Positions 53,477 to 62,194 of a DNA stretch of 64,000 bases are shown piece after piece (within the stretch, counting starts at the first letter, position 1; each line of letters opens with the position of its first letter). Made by a program: the position numbers and the translations under genes. The notes below the pieces were generated by a model, which saw nothing but the letters and a program-made list of their open reading frames with translations, made no database searches and was not told the origin of the DNA. Origin of the DNA: MVRV01 sp964646755 (GTDB lineage: Bacteria; Desulfobacterota; Syntrophia; Syntrophales; Smithellaceae). The DNA lies in NCBI GenBank assembly GCA_964646755.1, contig CAZYIE010000006.1, forward strand, positions 1-64,000. The letters are read 5' to 3'.

Positions 53477-53830
53477 TCAGCACTTGGAAGGCGACAAAAC
53501 GGGGTCCGCATCAGGATCATAAACTACATCACCATTTTTCAGCACGGGATTGATTTTTTCAAACCACGCATTGGTCATGCCCGGCACATTCCTTAGCTGA
53601 AGAGGATCTTTGAACGGCCCTTTCTTCGTCCGATATTCTACTATCGCTTTGGCCAAGGATTCGGGCATCTTAAATTCCTCAATACTCGTCAATTGTTTTA
53701 CCGTGGCCTTATTCAAACTGAGAACCTTCTGCTGCGCCTGGGCAACCACTATCGTCCCCCCCAAAAAGGCCAATGTAAAAATGAAAATTAATGTAAAATA
53801 CGCACCCGAGACTTTTTTTCTTGTTTCCAT
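53477..53830 (-). CDS. Exported helix-hairpin-helix protein (second copy)
   Basis: A 117-residue exported protein with a ComEA-like helix-hairpin-helix domain: LSLNKATVKQLTSIEEF, then LAKAIVEYRTKKGPFKDPLQ and VPGMTNAWFEKI. The signal sequence ends near VVAQAQ. The last residue is cysteine. ComEA relatives bind DNA in transformation, but nothing here points to DNA uptake. It is a paralogue of the protein at 60233-60556, and both flank genes of the sulfur-linked cluster. The ATG at 53830 follows GGAGG; an upstream in-frame ATG is less likely. Confidence 0.8.
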   Translation of the reverse strand: METRKKVSGAYFTLIFIFTLAFLGGTIVVAQAQQKVLSLNKATVKQLTSIEEFKMPESLAKAIVEYRTKKGPFKDPLQLRNVPGMTNAWFEKINPVLKNGDVVYDPDADPVLSPSKC

Positions 53831-53940
53831 ATTTCCTCCCAATAAATATTTGATTCTGGTTTTCCCCATTTTTAAAAGCAAAGGAATAAACGGTCTTCCT
53901 TCACCCAGATTGAAATTTACTTAACTCTACATTCCTCCGG

Positions 53941-55383
53941 TTATTTTTTCGCGGAGACATCTTTGATCCGGAACTTATTGTTATCCAGAGGAATCACCGC
54001 CTTCTCAATGGGCTTCTTCAACTGCGGGATATAATCATAGGGCACCCTGTATGCGCGATATACCAGGTTGAACTTCCCCGTATCGACAAAATAGGGGCTG
54101 ATGTATTCCCAGACGATTTCCCCTTCCGCAGTCACTTCCTGAAGCTGCCCCACTGCGCCGTTGGTAATAAGCGTGTTGCCGTTGGGCAGTCGCTGTGCGG
54201 AACTGACGTAGTGACTGTAAAACTTGGATTCTTCCCTGTAACCCTGGGTCTTCCCAGAAAATTCCCAGGCGATTCTGAGCGTGGTGGGATCTATCTCGAT
54301 CACCCGCGAATAATCGCGACTTGCATTATTCAAGCCGGTTGTACTGACGGGGTTCGGAGAACCGTAACCGGCGCGACCGCCGTTGTCGTAGATTAAAATA
54401 TTTCCCTCGCCCGGCAGACCCTTGGGAATCATGTGGGCGTGATGTTGCCCGATAATCCATCCCAGATTTTTATAGGCATTTCTATACTGCTTGCCGCCAA
54501 AGAACCAGATGCTGTCGGACGCGTAGTAGGGGCCTACCTGCCAAACGCGCTTCTTAGTCTTTTTGTCGATTATTTCAATGGTGTTGGTCTGACGGCCGTC
54601 TGTTATGATGTTTTCCGGATGAAACATGGAATACTTGACCGGGTCCTGATCATACCATTTATTGGGGCCAACATAAGAAGCGCTGTTGATATGGATCCAG
54701 TCCCCCCCTGCGACTCCCTTAACTCTCGTTGCTGCAAAATTCGGATGTTTGTAAATAGTGTTTTTATCTTCTTCCTTCCAGCCCATCTCCGAGAAACCGT
54801 CGCTGAAGAGGTATTCCCATAAGATATTACCCTTGCTGTCGACTTCGACGAGATAATCGTCCTCAAGGAGCTTGTCGCTTATTTTCTTATTAGTAACCAT
54901 CTTATGGCCAAGGATCAACACCTTGTCTGTCTTGAATTCCTGCGGCATGCCCGGCACCCAATAGCCGACCGGATTGCCCGGAAGCTGGAAGTCGTGATGC
55001 ATCCCTGCCTTAGGCAGGCTCCAGACTATCTTGCCGTTCCAATCCATAATCGACAAATCCGTCGATTCGGGATGCTTCCACAGCCGGCCGATATGGTCCG
55101 GTTTTCCCCGGGTGGCACCCATAATATAACCACCTTTGAGAATTTTAACCGGATGATCCAGATTGCTCATTTCTTTCCACTGTTTTACAACGTTCCCGTT
55201 CATATCGACCAAAACGGTACCTTCCCCTTCCGTCTCCGTAGCATAAACGGTATAGCCGTTCTGGCATTTTTCAGGCTTATAGATGGTCGTCCCCGTCGGA
55301 TACACGGTTGGAAAGCCAAAGACAGCTGATGGCAACATCAGCAATACGGACATCCCCCATAAGATCAATCTAGATTTTTTCAT
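53941..55383 (-). CDS. Arylsulfotransferase-like periplasmic protein
   Basis: A 480-residue exported protein (signal peptide MKKSRLILWGMSVLLMLPS, cleavage near VFG). Repeated blade-like segments (GNVVKQWKEM, GNILWEYLF, GEIVWEYISPYF) and the blocks GQHHAHMIPKGLPGEGNILI and SSAQRLPNGNTLITNG match the arylsulfotransferase propeller family. In ASST a histidine carries the sulfuryl group between phenolic sulfate esters and acceptors without PAPS. The HHAH histidines are candidates for that site. The start at 55383 follows GGAGG. The sulfo-transfer activity itself is inferred. Confidence 0.82.
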   Translation of the reverse strand: MKKSRLILWGMSVLLMLPSAVFGFPTVYPTGTTIYKPEKCQNGYTVYATETEGEGTVLVDMNGNVVKQWKEMSNLDHPVKILKGGYIMGATRGKPDHIGRLWKHPESTDLSIMDWNGKIVWSLPKAGMHHDFQLPGNPVGYWVPGMPQEFKTDKVLILGHKMVTNKKISDKLLEDDYLVEVDSKGNILWEYLFSDGFSEMGWKEEDKNTIYKHPNFAATRVKGVAGGDWIHINSASYVGPNKWYDQDPVKYSMFHPENIITDGRQTNTIEIIDKKTKKRVWQVGPYYASDSIWFFGGKQYRNAYKNLGWIIGQHHAHMIPKGLPGEGNILIYDNGGRAGYGSPNPVSTTGLNNASRDYSRVIEIDPTTLRIAWEFSGKTQGYREESKFYSHYVSSAQRLPNGNTLITNGAVGQLQEVTAEGEIVWEYISPYFVDTGKFNLVYRAYRVPYDYIPQLKKPIEKAVIPLDNNKFRIKDVSAKK

Positions 55384-55437
55384 CAGAAACCTCCACATTT
55401 CCTCTCCATCATCACTTGTTAAAACCATCCTTCGTTG

Positions 55438-55881
55438 TCAGCACTCGATAACCCGTGCACCCGGTATTTTACGGACTTCTGCAGCCAAGTTCTTCTTCAG
55501 TAACGGGAATATTTTCTTCTTTACTTTCTCCAGATAGATCGCCTTGTAGCCCTTTTGGGCTTCAGTAACGACAGCCAATACCAGATCATCCGTCTCTACG
55601 AAATCAATTTCAATCGGCACGCACATTCTCTGCGCCATTCCGCGGATCTCTTCTGCTACTTGGCGACCTTTTTCCAAAACCTGCTCGCGTATGTAAAGAA
55701 GAAATCTTTGCTTATTGAGACGTGGTGCAACCAGGTCAACATGGGCATAGTGGTACAGTTCCGAATCGAGAACCAGAAGAACCCTGATTTTTTTTGCTTC
55801 GGATTGTGCTGAACGCAATGCCTTTTCGACGGCTTTCATGCTGCCATCACTTTGATAAACTACCAGAATACTGTCTTTCAC
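55438..55881 (-). CDS. UspA-like cytoplasmic protein
   Basis: A 147-residue alpha/beta protein beginning VKDSILVVYQSDGSMKAVEK, with an alternating strand-helix pattern like a universal stress protein. The usual C-terminal nucleotide motif (G-x2-G-x9-G-S/T) is not present, so ATP binding is doubtful. A GTG at 55881 is taken as the start because upstream extension would overlap the membrane-protein gene. Its role in the cluster is unknown. Confidence 0.55.
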   Translation of the reverse strand: MKDSILVVYQSDGSMKAVEKALRSAQSEAKKIRVLLVLDSELYHYAHVDLVAPRLNKQRFLLYIREQVLEKGRQVAEEIRGMAQRMCVPIEIDFVETDDLVLAVVTEAQKGYKAIYLEKVKKKIFPLLKKNLAAEVRKIPGARVIEC

Positions 55882-55930
55882 AATCCCATCCTCAGATAAC
55901 ACAATTGGTAATATCGAACATAAACGGACC

Positions 55931-56101
55931 TCAATAGAGACCCACAAACTGCAAAAACCAGAGGATAAATACGGCGCCGATCGCGATTACCATCGCGATG
56001 TATTCATCGACGCGATGGCGCCGCTGTTTGGCTTCAGCCGCTGCCACTACCTTCTGGAGATCATCATCTATTGTATTCTTCTTGTCCAAATCATCAGCCA
56101 T
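55931..56101 (-). CDS. Small single-helix membrane protein
   Basis: A 56-residue protein with an acidic, charged N-terminal half (MADDLDKKNTIDDDLQKV) and one C-terminal membrane helix (YIAMVIAIGAVFILWFLQF). The start at 56101 follows GGAGGAG. It is placed between the exporter and the UspA-like gene. It may be an accessory subunit of the YeiH-type transporter, but this rests only on position. Confidence 0.6.
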   Translation of the reverse strand: MADDLDKKNTIDDDLQKVVAAAEAKQRRHRVDEYIAMVIAIGAVFILWFLQFVGLY

Positions 56102-56165
56102 AACAGCTCCTCCCCTTATTATCACCAGACCACGCTTCAGGCGTTTACCTCACTACAAAATCATA

Positions 56166-57332
56166 CTACTTAAAAAATCCCATCTTTATGAATATAAACA
56201 ACAGCAACAGACAAAGGCCTATTCTCAGCGACCCCGCCACATACCCGATTACAATACCCTTGGTCCCTGCTTTTCGCAAATCCGACAGCTTGGTTGACAT
56301 TCCCAGTCCGACAAAGCAGATGGCAAAGAACCACTCCATAACATTACCCATCGCTTCACTGGCAGGTACAGGCCAAACCTGCAGGCAGTTCAGTGTCCAG
56401 ACGAAGGCAAACCCAAAAACGAAAAGGGGAAACTTTTCCTTGAGTACTTCCCAGAAGCTGATCTCTGTTGACCTTAACTCCTTGCCCAATGTCATGAAAT
56501 AAATGAACAAGACACCAGCGGGAATCAACACCAATCGCCCGATGTTCGTAAATCCAGAAACCTTTCCCGCCTCGAAACTGAAATTAAAGCCGGTGGCGAT
56601 CACCTGATTAGAATTGGGAACCCCGGCCGCAGCGAGCAGGCCGAATGCATCATTTGACATACCCAGAAGCTTCCCCACAAATGGAAGTGCAAACAGGCAA
56701 AAAAGGCCGAACGTGACCGAAACCGCTATCGCATAGGCCACCTCTTCGCTTTTGGCCTTCACCATCGGGGCAATGGCGATGCATGCCGACACGCCGCACA
56801 TCGAAAAGGCCGCAGCGAGGAGACCCGTCATGGCGTCACCCATCTTGAAATAACGCCCCATAAATGTAAAAATCAGCGCTCCCCCGAAGACCATAAACGC
56901 CATGACCACGATGCTGATGGGACCAAGCTTTATAAGGTCTCGCAGCATGTATTGGGAACCGAGCATAATGATTCCCACATTCATAAAAACTGCGCTGTAG
57001 GTTAATCCTGGTTCCCATGAATTCGGAACACCGATAACGTTGCGGATAAGGATACCCACAATGAGACAGGTCACCACGTAATTGAAGTGCAGGAGGTCAA
57101 CAAAAAAACCCTTGCCGTAGACCGGCGGCAGTACCGCATCTATGTAGCGCAATAGACTGTCCAGTGTGAATGGAAAGTCTATACCCGGAAGACCGCAGAG
57201 CACGGCCAGAACCGTCATGGCCAGAAGTCCGGGCCAACTCTTCTGAAAGCTGGGTAGTGCACTCCAGACGGAGGGCTTCCTTATCTCCGGCTGTCCACCA
57301 GCCGCCTGATCATAAGTTATATCTTGTGCCAT
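56166..57332 (-). CDS. YeiH-family putative sulfate exporter
   Basis: A 388-residue inner-membrane protein with about ten hydrophobic segments, of the YeiH (UPF0324) family. Some members have been linked to export of sulfate or sulfite during organosulfonate use. The segment RNVIGVPNSWEPGLTYSAVF and the glycine-rich FSMCGVSACIAIAPMVKAKS are family-like. The neighbouring arylsulfotransferase and alkylsulfatase make a sulfur oxyanion a reasonable substrate. A short soluble N-terminus precedes the first helix. Confidence 0.85.
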   Translation of the reverse strand: MAQDITYDQAAGGQPEIRKPSVWSALPSFQKSWPGLLAMTVLAVLCGLPGIDFPFTLDSLLRYIDAVLPPVYGKGFFVDLLHFNYVVTCLIVGILIRNVIGVPNSWEPGLTYSAVFMNVGIIMLGSQYMLRDLIKLGPISIVVMAFMVFGGALIFTFMGRYFKMGDAMTGLLAAAFSMCGVSACIAIAPMVKAKSEEVAYAIAVSVTFGLFCLFALPFVGKLLGMSNDAFGLLAAAGVPNSNQVIATGFNFSFEAGKVSGFTNIGRLVLIPAGVLFIYFMTLGKELRSTEISFWEVLKEKFPLFVFGFAFVWTLNCLQVWPVPASEAMGNVMEWFFAICFVGLGMSTKLSDLRKAGTKGIVIGYVAGSLRIGLCLLLLFIFIKMGFFK

Positions 57333-57362
57333 TTTTTATATCTCCATTTCGCTTTGGTGCTG

Positions 57363-60239
57363 TTACTTCAGTCGCCATACTTCGCGGTAGGCCAATCTTT
57401 CCAGCAGTGTCTTCCGCAGAAAATGTTCCGTTGTCCCATTTACCCCGACCATAACGTCCACGTTGTTTCTGGGCAGTTCCGCCAGGTTCGGACTCTTGCG
57501 ACCATCTTTATCCTCAATGTGCCAGGCCTGTATCTTCTCACCATCGAAATCATCGATGACGATCTTGAAATATCCCTCCGGCCCAGTATAAGTCGGATGC
57601 TTGGCATCAAGAATAATAGGTTCCGGATTGTCGATAATGAACTCATTGAGCATATAGCAGTGGCCGCATACGTCAGGACGCATGGTATAACGGTGGTCCT
57701 TCGCCCATGGCTTGTCGCGCTCCAGCTTATGCGCGCCCGTCCAGGCATAAAGCGTGACATTGCCTCCCTTGAAATCGGCGGGCAAATCTAGTTCTACGTG
57801 AATATCCTTGTACTGCATCATCACCTTTTGCTGGGAGGGACTGTACTGCGGAAGCGTGTCATAAACCGCCTGATTGACAGGTCCCAATGTTTTCTCCATG
57901 ACAACCTTGCCCTTTGCGTTAAGGAGAACAAGTTTCACCACTTTACTCGCCTGATCGACGCTGACAATCCTCAGTTTGTGCTGACCGATAGCAGCTTCTC
58001 CTCCGGCCTTCAGAACAAGCTTTTGTGGCTCCTCATAGGAAATAGTAAAAGAATCCATACCGGGAGTACCCATCTCCGCAATCTCCACAACATCGGGGCT
58101 TACCCAGTTGGGAATGGCGTAAGTCGCCCCCTCGGCATATATATCAGGCAGGCTATAGGTCTGATTCGCAAAGGAGGATTGGGCATCCCCGTAAATCGGG
58201 TTGTAATTGCTGAGTCCGGGGCCCAGAAGCATATCCGCTCCAAAGGCGTTGCCGGAATACTTGACAATCCGCGCTTGGGCCACGGGCCGTCCCCAGAGCA
58301 TGCGCGTTCCCAGGAAGCGAATAGTCTTGGTTCCGTCCCCGAGAGGCACATCCTGCCAGAAAAGCGGGTTTCCATCACCCATCGGCAGAAGTTTCCAATA
58401 ATCGATGGCCGTGTTTTTCTTGACGACAAGATAGCTTTCCGTGCTCAGGACATAGGCCTTTTTACCGAGAATGTAAATTGATTCACCCACGAGAGGGCGT
58501 ACATTTCTGCCCAGGCGGGTGGAATAATACAGGCCTGCTGGCGGAATGACGATTTTCCCGTTTCGGTAGTCCACATAACTGCCGCGGATGACGATGGCAT
58601 CAGCGCTCGTGAGCTTTTCGCCTTTGCGCGATGTCACGTTTTTGCGTGTAAGCCCCTTGAGCTTGGGAACAAAAGCGCACGTCGGATCGGGGGCAAACCC
58701 CTTGGCGGACTTGATCACGCGCGGATACGACGAAAATGTGGACTTGACCACCGGCACACCGTATGTGGGATCGGCCAGCCGGGTTAAAAAAGTATCCTCC
58801 ATCACCGAGACGACAAGTTCACTCATCCCGATAAAAAAATCGATGTTTTCTCTTCCCTCTTTCCACAGAATCAGGTTATCCGTCCGACGAAACCAGGAAT
58901 CTCTGGCATAGCATGTTTTGACAACATCACCTGCAATATCGTCCACAACAACTTTGAAATACCTTCTGTCCCAGAAATCGGATATACTGATCGGACCATC
59001 GTAGGAATTGTTTTCTTTGGTCAGCACAAAGGGACTATTGTTTTCGAGCACGACGCGCTTGAGCATGCCGGTCATCTGCTCCGCCTCCAGTCCGACAGTG
59101 TAACGGTTGTCCCTCGGCCACGGGTCGCCGTTTTTGAGTTTGACCAAGTCATGATAGATCATCAGGGAAACCGTGCCGTTTTCCCAGCCAAACGGAGCAT
59201 CATTGGACCAGGGGACCCAGTCCGATCCCTTAAACATACTTGGATTCACAACCAGTTCGATGTGCATGTCCAGGTTGAAATCGGTGAGGGTCATTTTGTC
59301 GATATCCGTGACCTTGTATTCCTGCTGAGTCACCGGAAGAAGTAGCTTGGACGCCAGGATTTTTCTGCCGGTCCAGTTGCGCACCTCAACCAGAATACCG
59401 TTCTCCTTCCTGTAAGTATATATCCTCTTGTTCCTCCACCACCGGAAGCTCTCCTGCTGCACGCCGATTACGTAGGGCCGATCCAGTGAAAAAACGGCCT
59501 CCGAAATCACGGGATATGTCACCTCTGAAAAGACCGCATCTTCATGGGTCAACTTCTTGGTTTTCAGCCTGGTCGCGCCGAAGGTGTAGTTACTGGTGAG
59601 GAAGAAGGGCAACTGCTGGGGGTTAACCCCCGCTTTCAGCTTTAAAGCCCTTGCCTTCTCCGGCTCGGGGAAAGATGATGAAACGGGCATCTCCAACTGC
59701 CAACCTCCGGAGGGCGCCATAACGGCAAACTCGCCATAAGGCTTGCCATAGTGGTCAGTCGCGTAATCGAACCAGAGACGATAACCCTTCTCATCCAAAA
59801 GTGCTTTGTCCCTCTTGTTCAAAGCCACATTTTTTTTCGTCACCTGGGCCGTTTTCAGAGAGAGAAGGTAAGAGGTCTCACCGAGAATCAGAAAAGGATC
59901 GCTTCTTAGCGGCTTGGCATCCATAGATGTGGAGGAAGCATAGAAAAAGCCGCCAGCCGGTACCGAAACCTTTCCTTCCTGAACGCGGCTACCCCGCAGA
60001 ACGATACACTCGGCCAGTTCTTTCTCCTGCCCGTAATGGTTCGTCAATTTCTTATTTAAGAGCCCCGACAGCTGAGGAATGTAGGTAGCGTCGTCGGCCG
60101 GAGGAAGACCATGGGGCCTCTCCACCCCAACCGAGTAACCGGGCAACAACAGAACCATATAAAGCGCGAAGAGGCAAACGAAAAGAGATCCTCTGCGAAG
60201 CGGAAACGGTCTTATTCTGCGCAAGAGCGAATTCAGCAT
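57363..60239 (-). CDS. Large exported protein made of two tandem modules
   Basis: A 958-residue exported protein with no family I recognise. After the signal peptide (around SLFVCLFALYMVLLLPG) the sequence repeats itself. CIVLRGSRVQEGKVSVPAGG (about residue 80) is echoed by IVIRGSYVDYRNGKIVIPPA (about 560), both followed by YILG/LILG and VKKN/TKKN strands. GDPWPRDNRYTVGLEAEQMT is echoed by DKPWAKDHRYTMRPDVCGHC, each ending in a YFKVVVDD or YFKIVIDD strand. Each module of about 450 residues looks rich in beta structure. The start at 60239 overlaps the preceding stop (ATGCTGA). Its place next to the reductase, exporter and sulfotransferase suggests a periplasmic or surface binding protein. Confidence 0.75.
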   Translation of the reverse strand: MLNSLLRRIRPFPLRRGSLFVCLFALYMVLLLPGYSVGVERPHGLPPADDATYIPQLSGLLNKKLTNHYGQEKELAECIVLRGSRVQEGKVSVPAGGFFYASSTSMDAKPLRSDPFLILGETSYLLSLKTAQVTKKNVALNKRDKALLDEKGYRLWFDYATDHYGKPYGEFAVMAPSGGWQLEMPVSSSFPEPEKARALKLKAGVNPQQLPFFLTSNYTFGATRLKTKKLTHEDAVFSEVTYPVISEAVFSLDRPYVIGVQQESFRWWRNKRIYTYRKENGILVEVRNWTGRKILASKLLLPVTQQEYKVTDIDKMTLTDFNLDMHIELVVNPSMFKGSDWVPWSNDAPFGWENGTVSLMIYHDLVKLKNGDPWPRDNRYTVGLEAEQMTGMLKRVVLENNSPFVLTKENNSYDGPISISDFWDRRYFKVVVDDIAGDVVKTCYARDSWFRRTDNLILWKEGRENIDFFIGMSELVVSVMEDTFLTRLADPTYGVPVVKSTFSSYPRVIKSAKGFAPDPTCAFVPKLKGLTRKNVTSRKGEKLTSADAIVIRGSYVDYRNGKIVIPPAGLYYSTRLGRNVRPLVGESIYILGKKAYVLSTESYLVVKKNTAIDYWKLLPMGDGNPLFWQDVPLGDGTKTIRFLGTRMLWGRPVAQARIVKYSGNAFGADMLLGPGLSNYNPIYGDAQSSFANQTYSLPDIYAEGATYAIPNWVSPDVVEIAEMGTPGMDSFTISYEEPQKLVLKAGGEAAIGQHKLRIVSVDQASKVVKLVLLNAKGKVVMEKTLGPVNQAVYDTLPQYSPSQQKVMMQYKDIHVELDLPADFKGGNVTLYAWTGAHKLERDKPWAKDHRYTMRPDVCGHCYMLNEFIIDNPEPIILDAKHPTYTGPEGYFKIVIDDFDGEKIQAWHIEDKDGRKSPNLAELPRNNVDVMVGVNGTTEHFLRKTLLERLAYREVWRLK

Positions 60240-60556
60240 GTGCAGTCCTTGCCTCCTATTCCTTCCAGAATAAAGAATTTGTCCCATTTCTTAAGGAGTG
60301 TCCGGTTCATGCCGGGAACCTGGAGAAGCTCTTCCTTCTGCTGAAAATCTCCATTGTCCTTGCGATATTTTACAATGTTTTTCGCCAGTTCAGGGGTCAT
60401 CGCCGGAACATTCTTCACCAGTTCCTCGACTGTTGCCTTGTTGATATTGACCGATTTTCCCTTGAGCAATTCAGCAGCCGACGCCGTTCCGACCAGCAAA
60501 CTGACAAAGAGCAAGGCGACCAACAAACACATACGTACAACACATTTTCTTTTCAT
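60233..60556 (-). CDS. Exported helix-hairpin-helix protein (first copy)
   Basis: A 107-residue exported protein. The signal peptide covers MKRKCVVRMCLLVALLFVS to about residue 27. The ComEA-like domain has VNINKATVEELVKNVPAM, LAKNIVKYRKDNGDFQQKEE and VPGMNRTLLKKW. It ends GGKDCTC, so two cysteines sit at the very C-terminus, a flexible-tail arrangement. It is translationally coupled to the two-module protein. A DNA-uptake role seems unlikely in this setting. Confidence 0.8.
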   Translation of the reverse strand: MKRKCVVRMCLLVALLFVSLLVGTASAAELLKGKSVNINKATVEELVKNVPAMTPELAKNIVKYRKDNGDFQQKEELLQVPGMNRTLLKKWDKFFILEGIGGKDCTC

Positions 60557-60574
60557 ATGATTATTTCTCCTTAT

Positions 60575-61507
60575 TCACGGCATATACGTCAGGCGATATG
60601 CCGCAGCGATAATATGCACCTGGCCCGAGTAGACCAGAACCAAACGCAATAGGAACCCTCCGGCCAGAGGTGCACCGAGGACCATCAAAACCCGAAAAAG
60701 CCCTGTCTCCCCTTTTCTGAAAGCGAGAAACAGGGGAAGCAGCAGACCAACGCCGACAACCCCCAGCCACAAGGCAAGGCCGCTGAAACCCATGATCAGA
60801 GGAATCAGCACTTTCGGCCTCATGACAGGGACAAAAAAGAGGAGAAAAAAGAAGAGTAGCGCCAGGCCATAGGCCGGCAGAAGGATGCGATAAGATCGCT
60901 CCAGCCGCTGGAATGGTCCTGCCATCAGTGCTCGCCGCTTTTGGGGAAAAAAGAGGAGGGCAAGCAGAAACCCGCCCGCAAACCCCGTATCCAGAGCGGA
61001 AAGGCAGAAAAGGACCGGCAGGGCCGAGTTTCGCCAGAGAGGAACGGCGGTGGTAGAAAGCAGCACGCCTGTGTAGATGGCCACGAGCAAGGCCAACGGA
61101 ACGCCCACCCATCCCAGGGCGTCGCAGACCCTCTTCTGCGACCAGATGGGCCACCTGCCGATCACGGGAATGCGCTCCCGCGCCGCGGCGGGGAGCCAGC
61201 AGAGGGCATAGAACGTGGCGATTAGGAAAAACAAGGTGAGCAGCCAGACCCCTAGGGACATGGGCGAAAGTCTGTTGAAGACCGTCAAGGTAAACCAGAA
61301 GCGGGTCTTATAGCCCAGATCGGCGACCAGCATGGCCAGGCCGAAGGCAAGTGCCGGCGGCACTAGAAGCGCCGATGCCCGTGAACAGGCCGAAAAGCCT
61401 TCGCCCCCCCCTCTGCTCATCAGGACGGCAAAACAAAAGGCACCGGCCGCCACGCCGGCGGAAAAAAGATACAGGACGACAGGCATGCCCCAGGTGATCT
61501 CACTCAT
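60575..61507 (-). CDS. NrfD/PsrC-type membrane subunit
   Basis: A 310-residue inner-membrane protein with about eight hydrophobic helices. It begins MSEITWGMPVVLYLFSAGVA, typical of NrfD/PsrC subunits, which pass electrons between quinone and a periplasmic Fe-S partner. The start at 61507 overlaps the end of the Fe-S gene by eight bases. With the Fe-S and molybdopterin subunits it forms a complex of the polysulfide/thiosulfate-reductase layout. Acceptor or donor is unknown. Confidence 0.88.
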   Translation of the reverse strand: MSEITWGMPVVLYLFSAGVAAGAFCFAVLMSRGGGEGFSACSRASALLVPPALAFGLAMLVADLGYKTRFWFTLTVFNRLSPMSLGVWLLTLFFLIATFYALCWLPAAARERIPVIGRWPIWSQKRVCDALGWVGVPLALLVAIYTGVLLSTTAVPLWRNSALPVLFCLSALDTGFAGGFLLALLFFPQKRRALMAGPFQRLERSYRILLPAYGLALLFFFLLFFVPVMRPKVLIPLIMGFSGLALWLGVVGVGLLLPLFLAFRKGETGLFRVLMVLGAPLAGGFLLRLVLVYSGQVHIIAAAYRLTYMP

Positions 61508-62162
61508 GCGTTTCCTCCTCACTAACCGCCTTTTTCCACAACCAGGCCAGGACAAAAGCCCCGGGCACCAAACCTCCCAGCCATTTCCATATCTGCCCGC
61601 CCGTCATCGTATTAGGCGGTACCGGGTCCGGCAGCCCGTATTCACCGGGCTGCCCCTGAAGGGCATATACCATATGGAGGCGCTCGGCTTTGCCATACGC
61701 AATCAGCTCCGCCGGGAGCTTCCCGTTCGGGTAATAACTCAATGCTCCCGAGGGACATTTCGCCACGCAGGCTGGTTCCTGGCCGGCATCTGTCCGCTGT
61801 GTGCAGAAGTCGCATTTGCGCATTGTGTGCTGTTCCGGACTTACCTGCGGCACATGAAACGGACAGGACTGGATGCAGTAGCCGCAGCCGATACAAAGAT
61901 CCCGACGATGCACCACGACTCCGTCCGGTCTCCGGCTGAGAGCCCCTGCAGGGCAGGACGAAACACAAGCGGGATCGTTGCAGTGAAAGCACGCCGTTGA
62001 TATGAAATATTGCTCGCCAGTGGAAGACTTCCCACGGGGATGGCTTACCACGCGCCGCAACCTGACACCCGGCGGGGCGTCGTTCTCCATCTGGCAGCCC
62101 ACCTCGCAGGAGTGGCAGTGGATGCATTTTCTATCCTCGAAGAGGATCAATCGTTCATTCAT
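61500..62162 (-). CDS. Four-cluster Fe-S electron-transfer subunit with membrane tail
   Basis: A 220-residue subunit with four cysteine groups: CIHCHSCEVGC (C13, C16, C19, C23), CFHCNDPACVSSCP, CIGCGYCIQSCP and CDFCTQRT...CVAKCP. These bind up to four 4Fe-4S clusters, as in PsrB/DmsB-type proteins. An unusual extra is a C-terminal hydrophobic helix (LGGLVPGAFVLAWLW) that may anchor it. It lies between the molybdopterin subunit (32-base gap) and the NrfD subunit. Confidence 0.92.
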   Translation of the reverse strand: MNERLILFEDRKCIHCHSCEVGCQMENDAPPGVRLRRVVSHPRGKSSTGEQYFISTACFHCNDPACVSSCPAGALSRRPDGVVVHRRDLCIGCGYCIQSCPFHVPQVSPEQHTMRKCDFCTQRTDAGQEPACVAKCPSGALSYYPNGKLPAELIAYGKAERLHMVYALQGQPGEYGLPDPVPPNTMTGGQIWKWLGGLVPGAFVLAWLWKKAVSEEETHE

Positions 62163-62194
62163 GGCTATTCACAAACCTTCCTCCCGTTTCGGCA

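Noticed and set aside
53477..53830. Competence (DNA uptake) protein ComEA
   Set aside because: The domain is ComEA-like, but there are no other com genes nearby and both copies lie in a sulfur and redox cluster.
57640..57680. Heme-c or thioredoxin site from the VCGHCYM segment of the two-module protein
   Set aside because: It is CxxC followed by Y, not the CxxCH heme motif, and the surroundings lack thioredoxin features.
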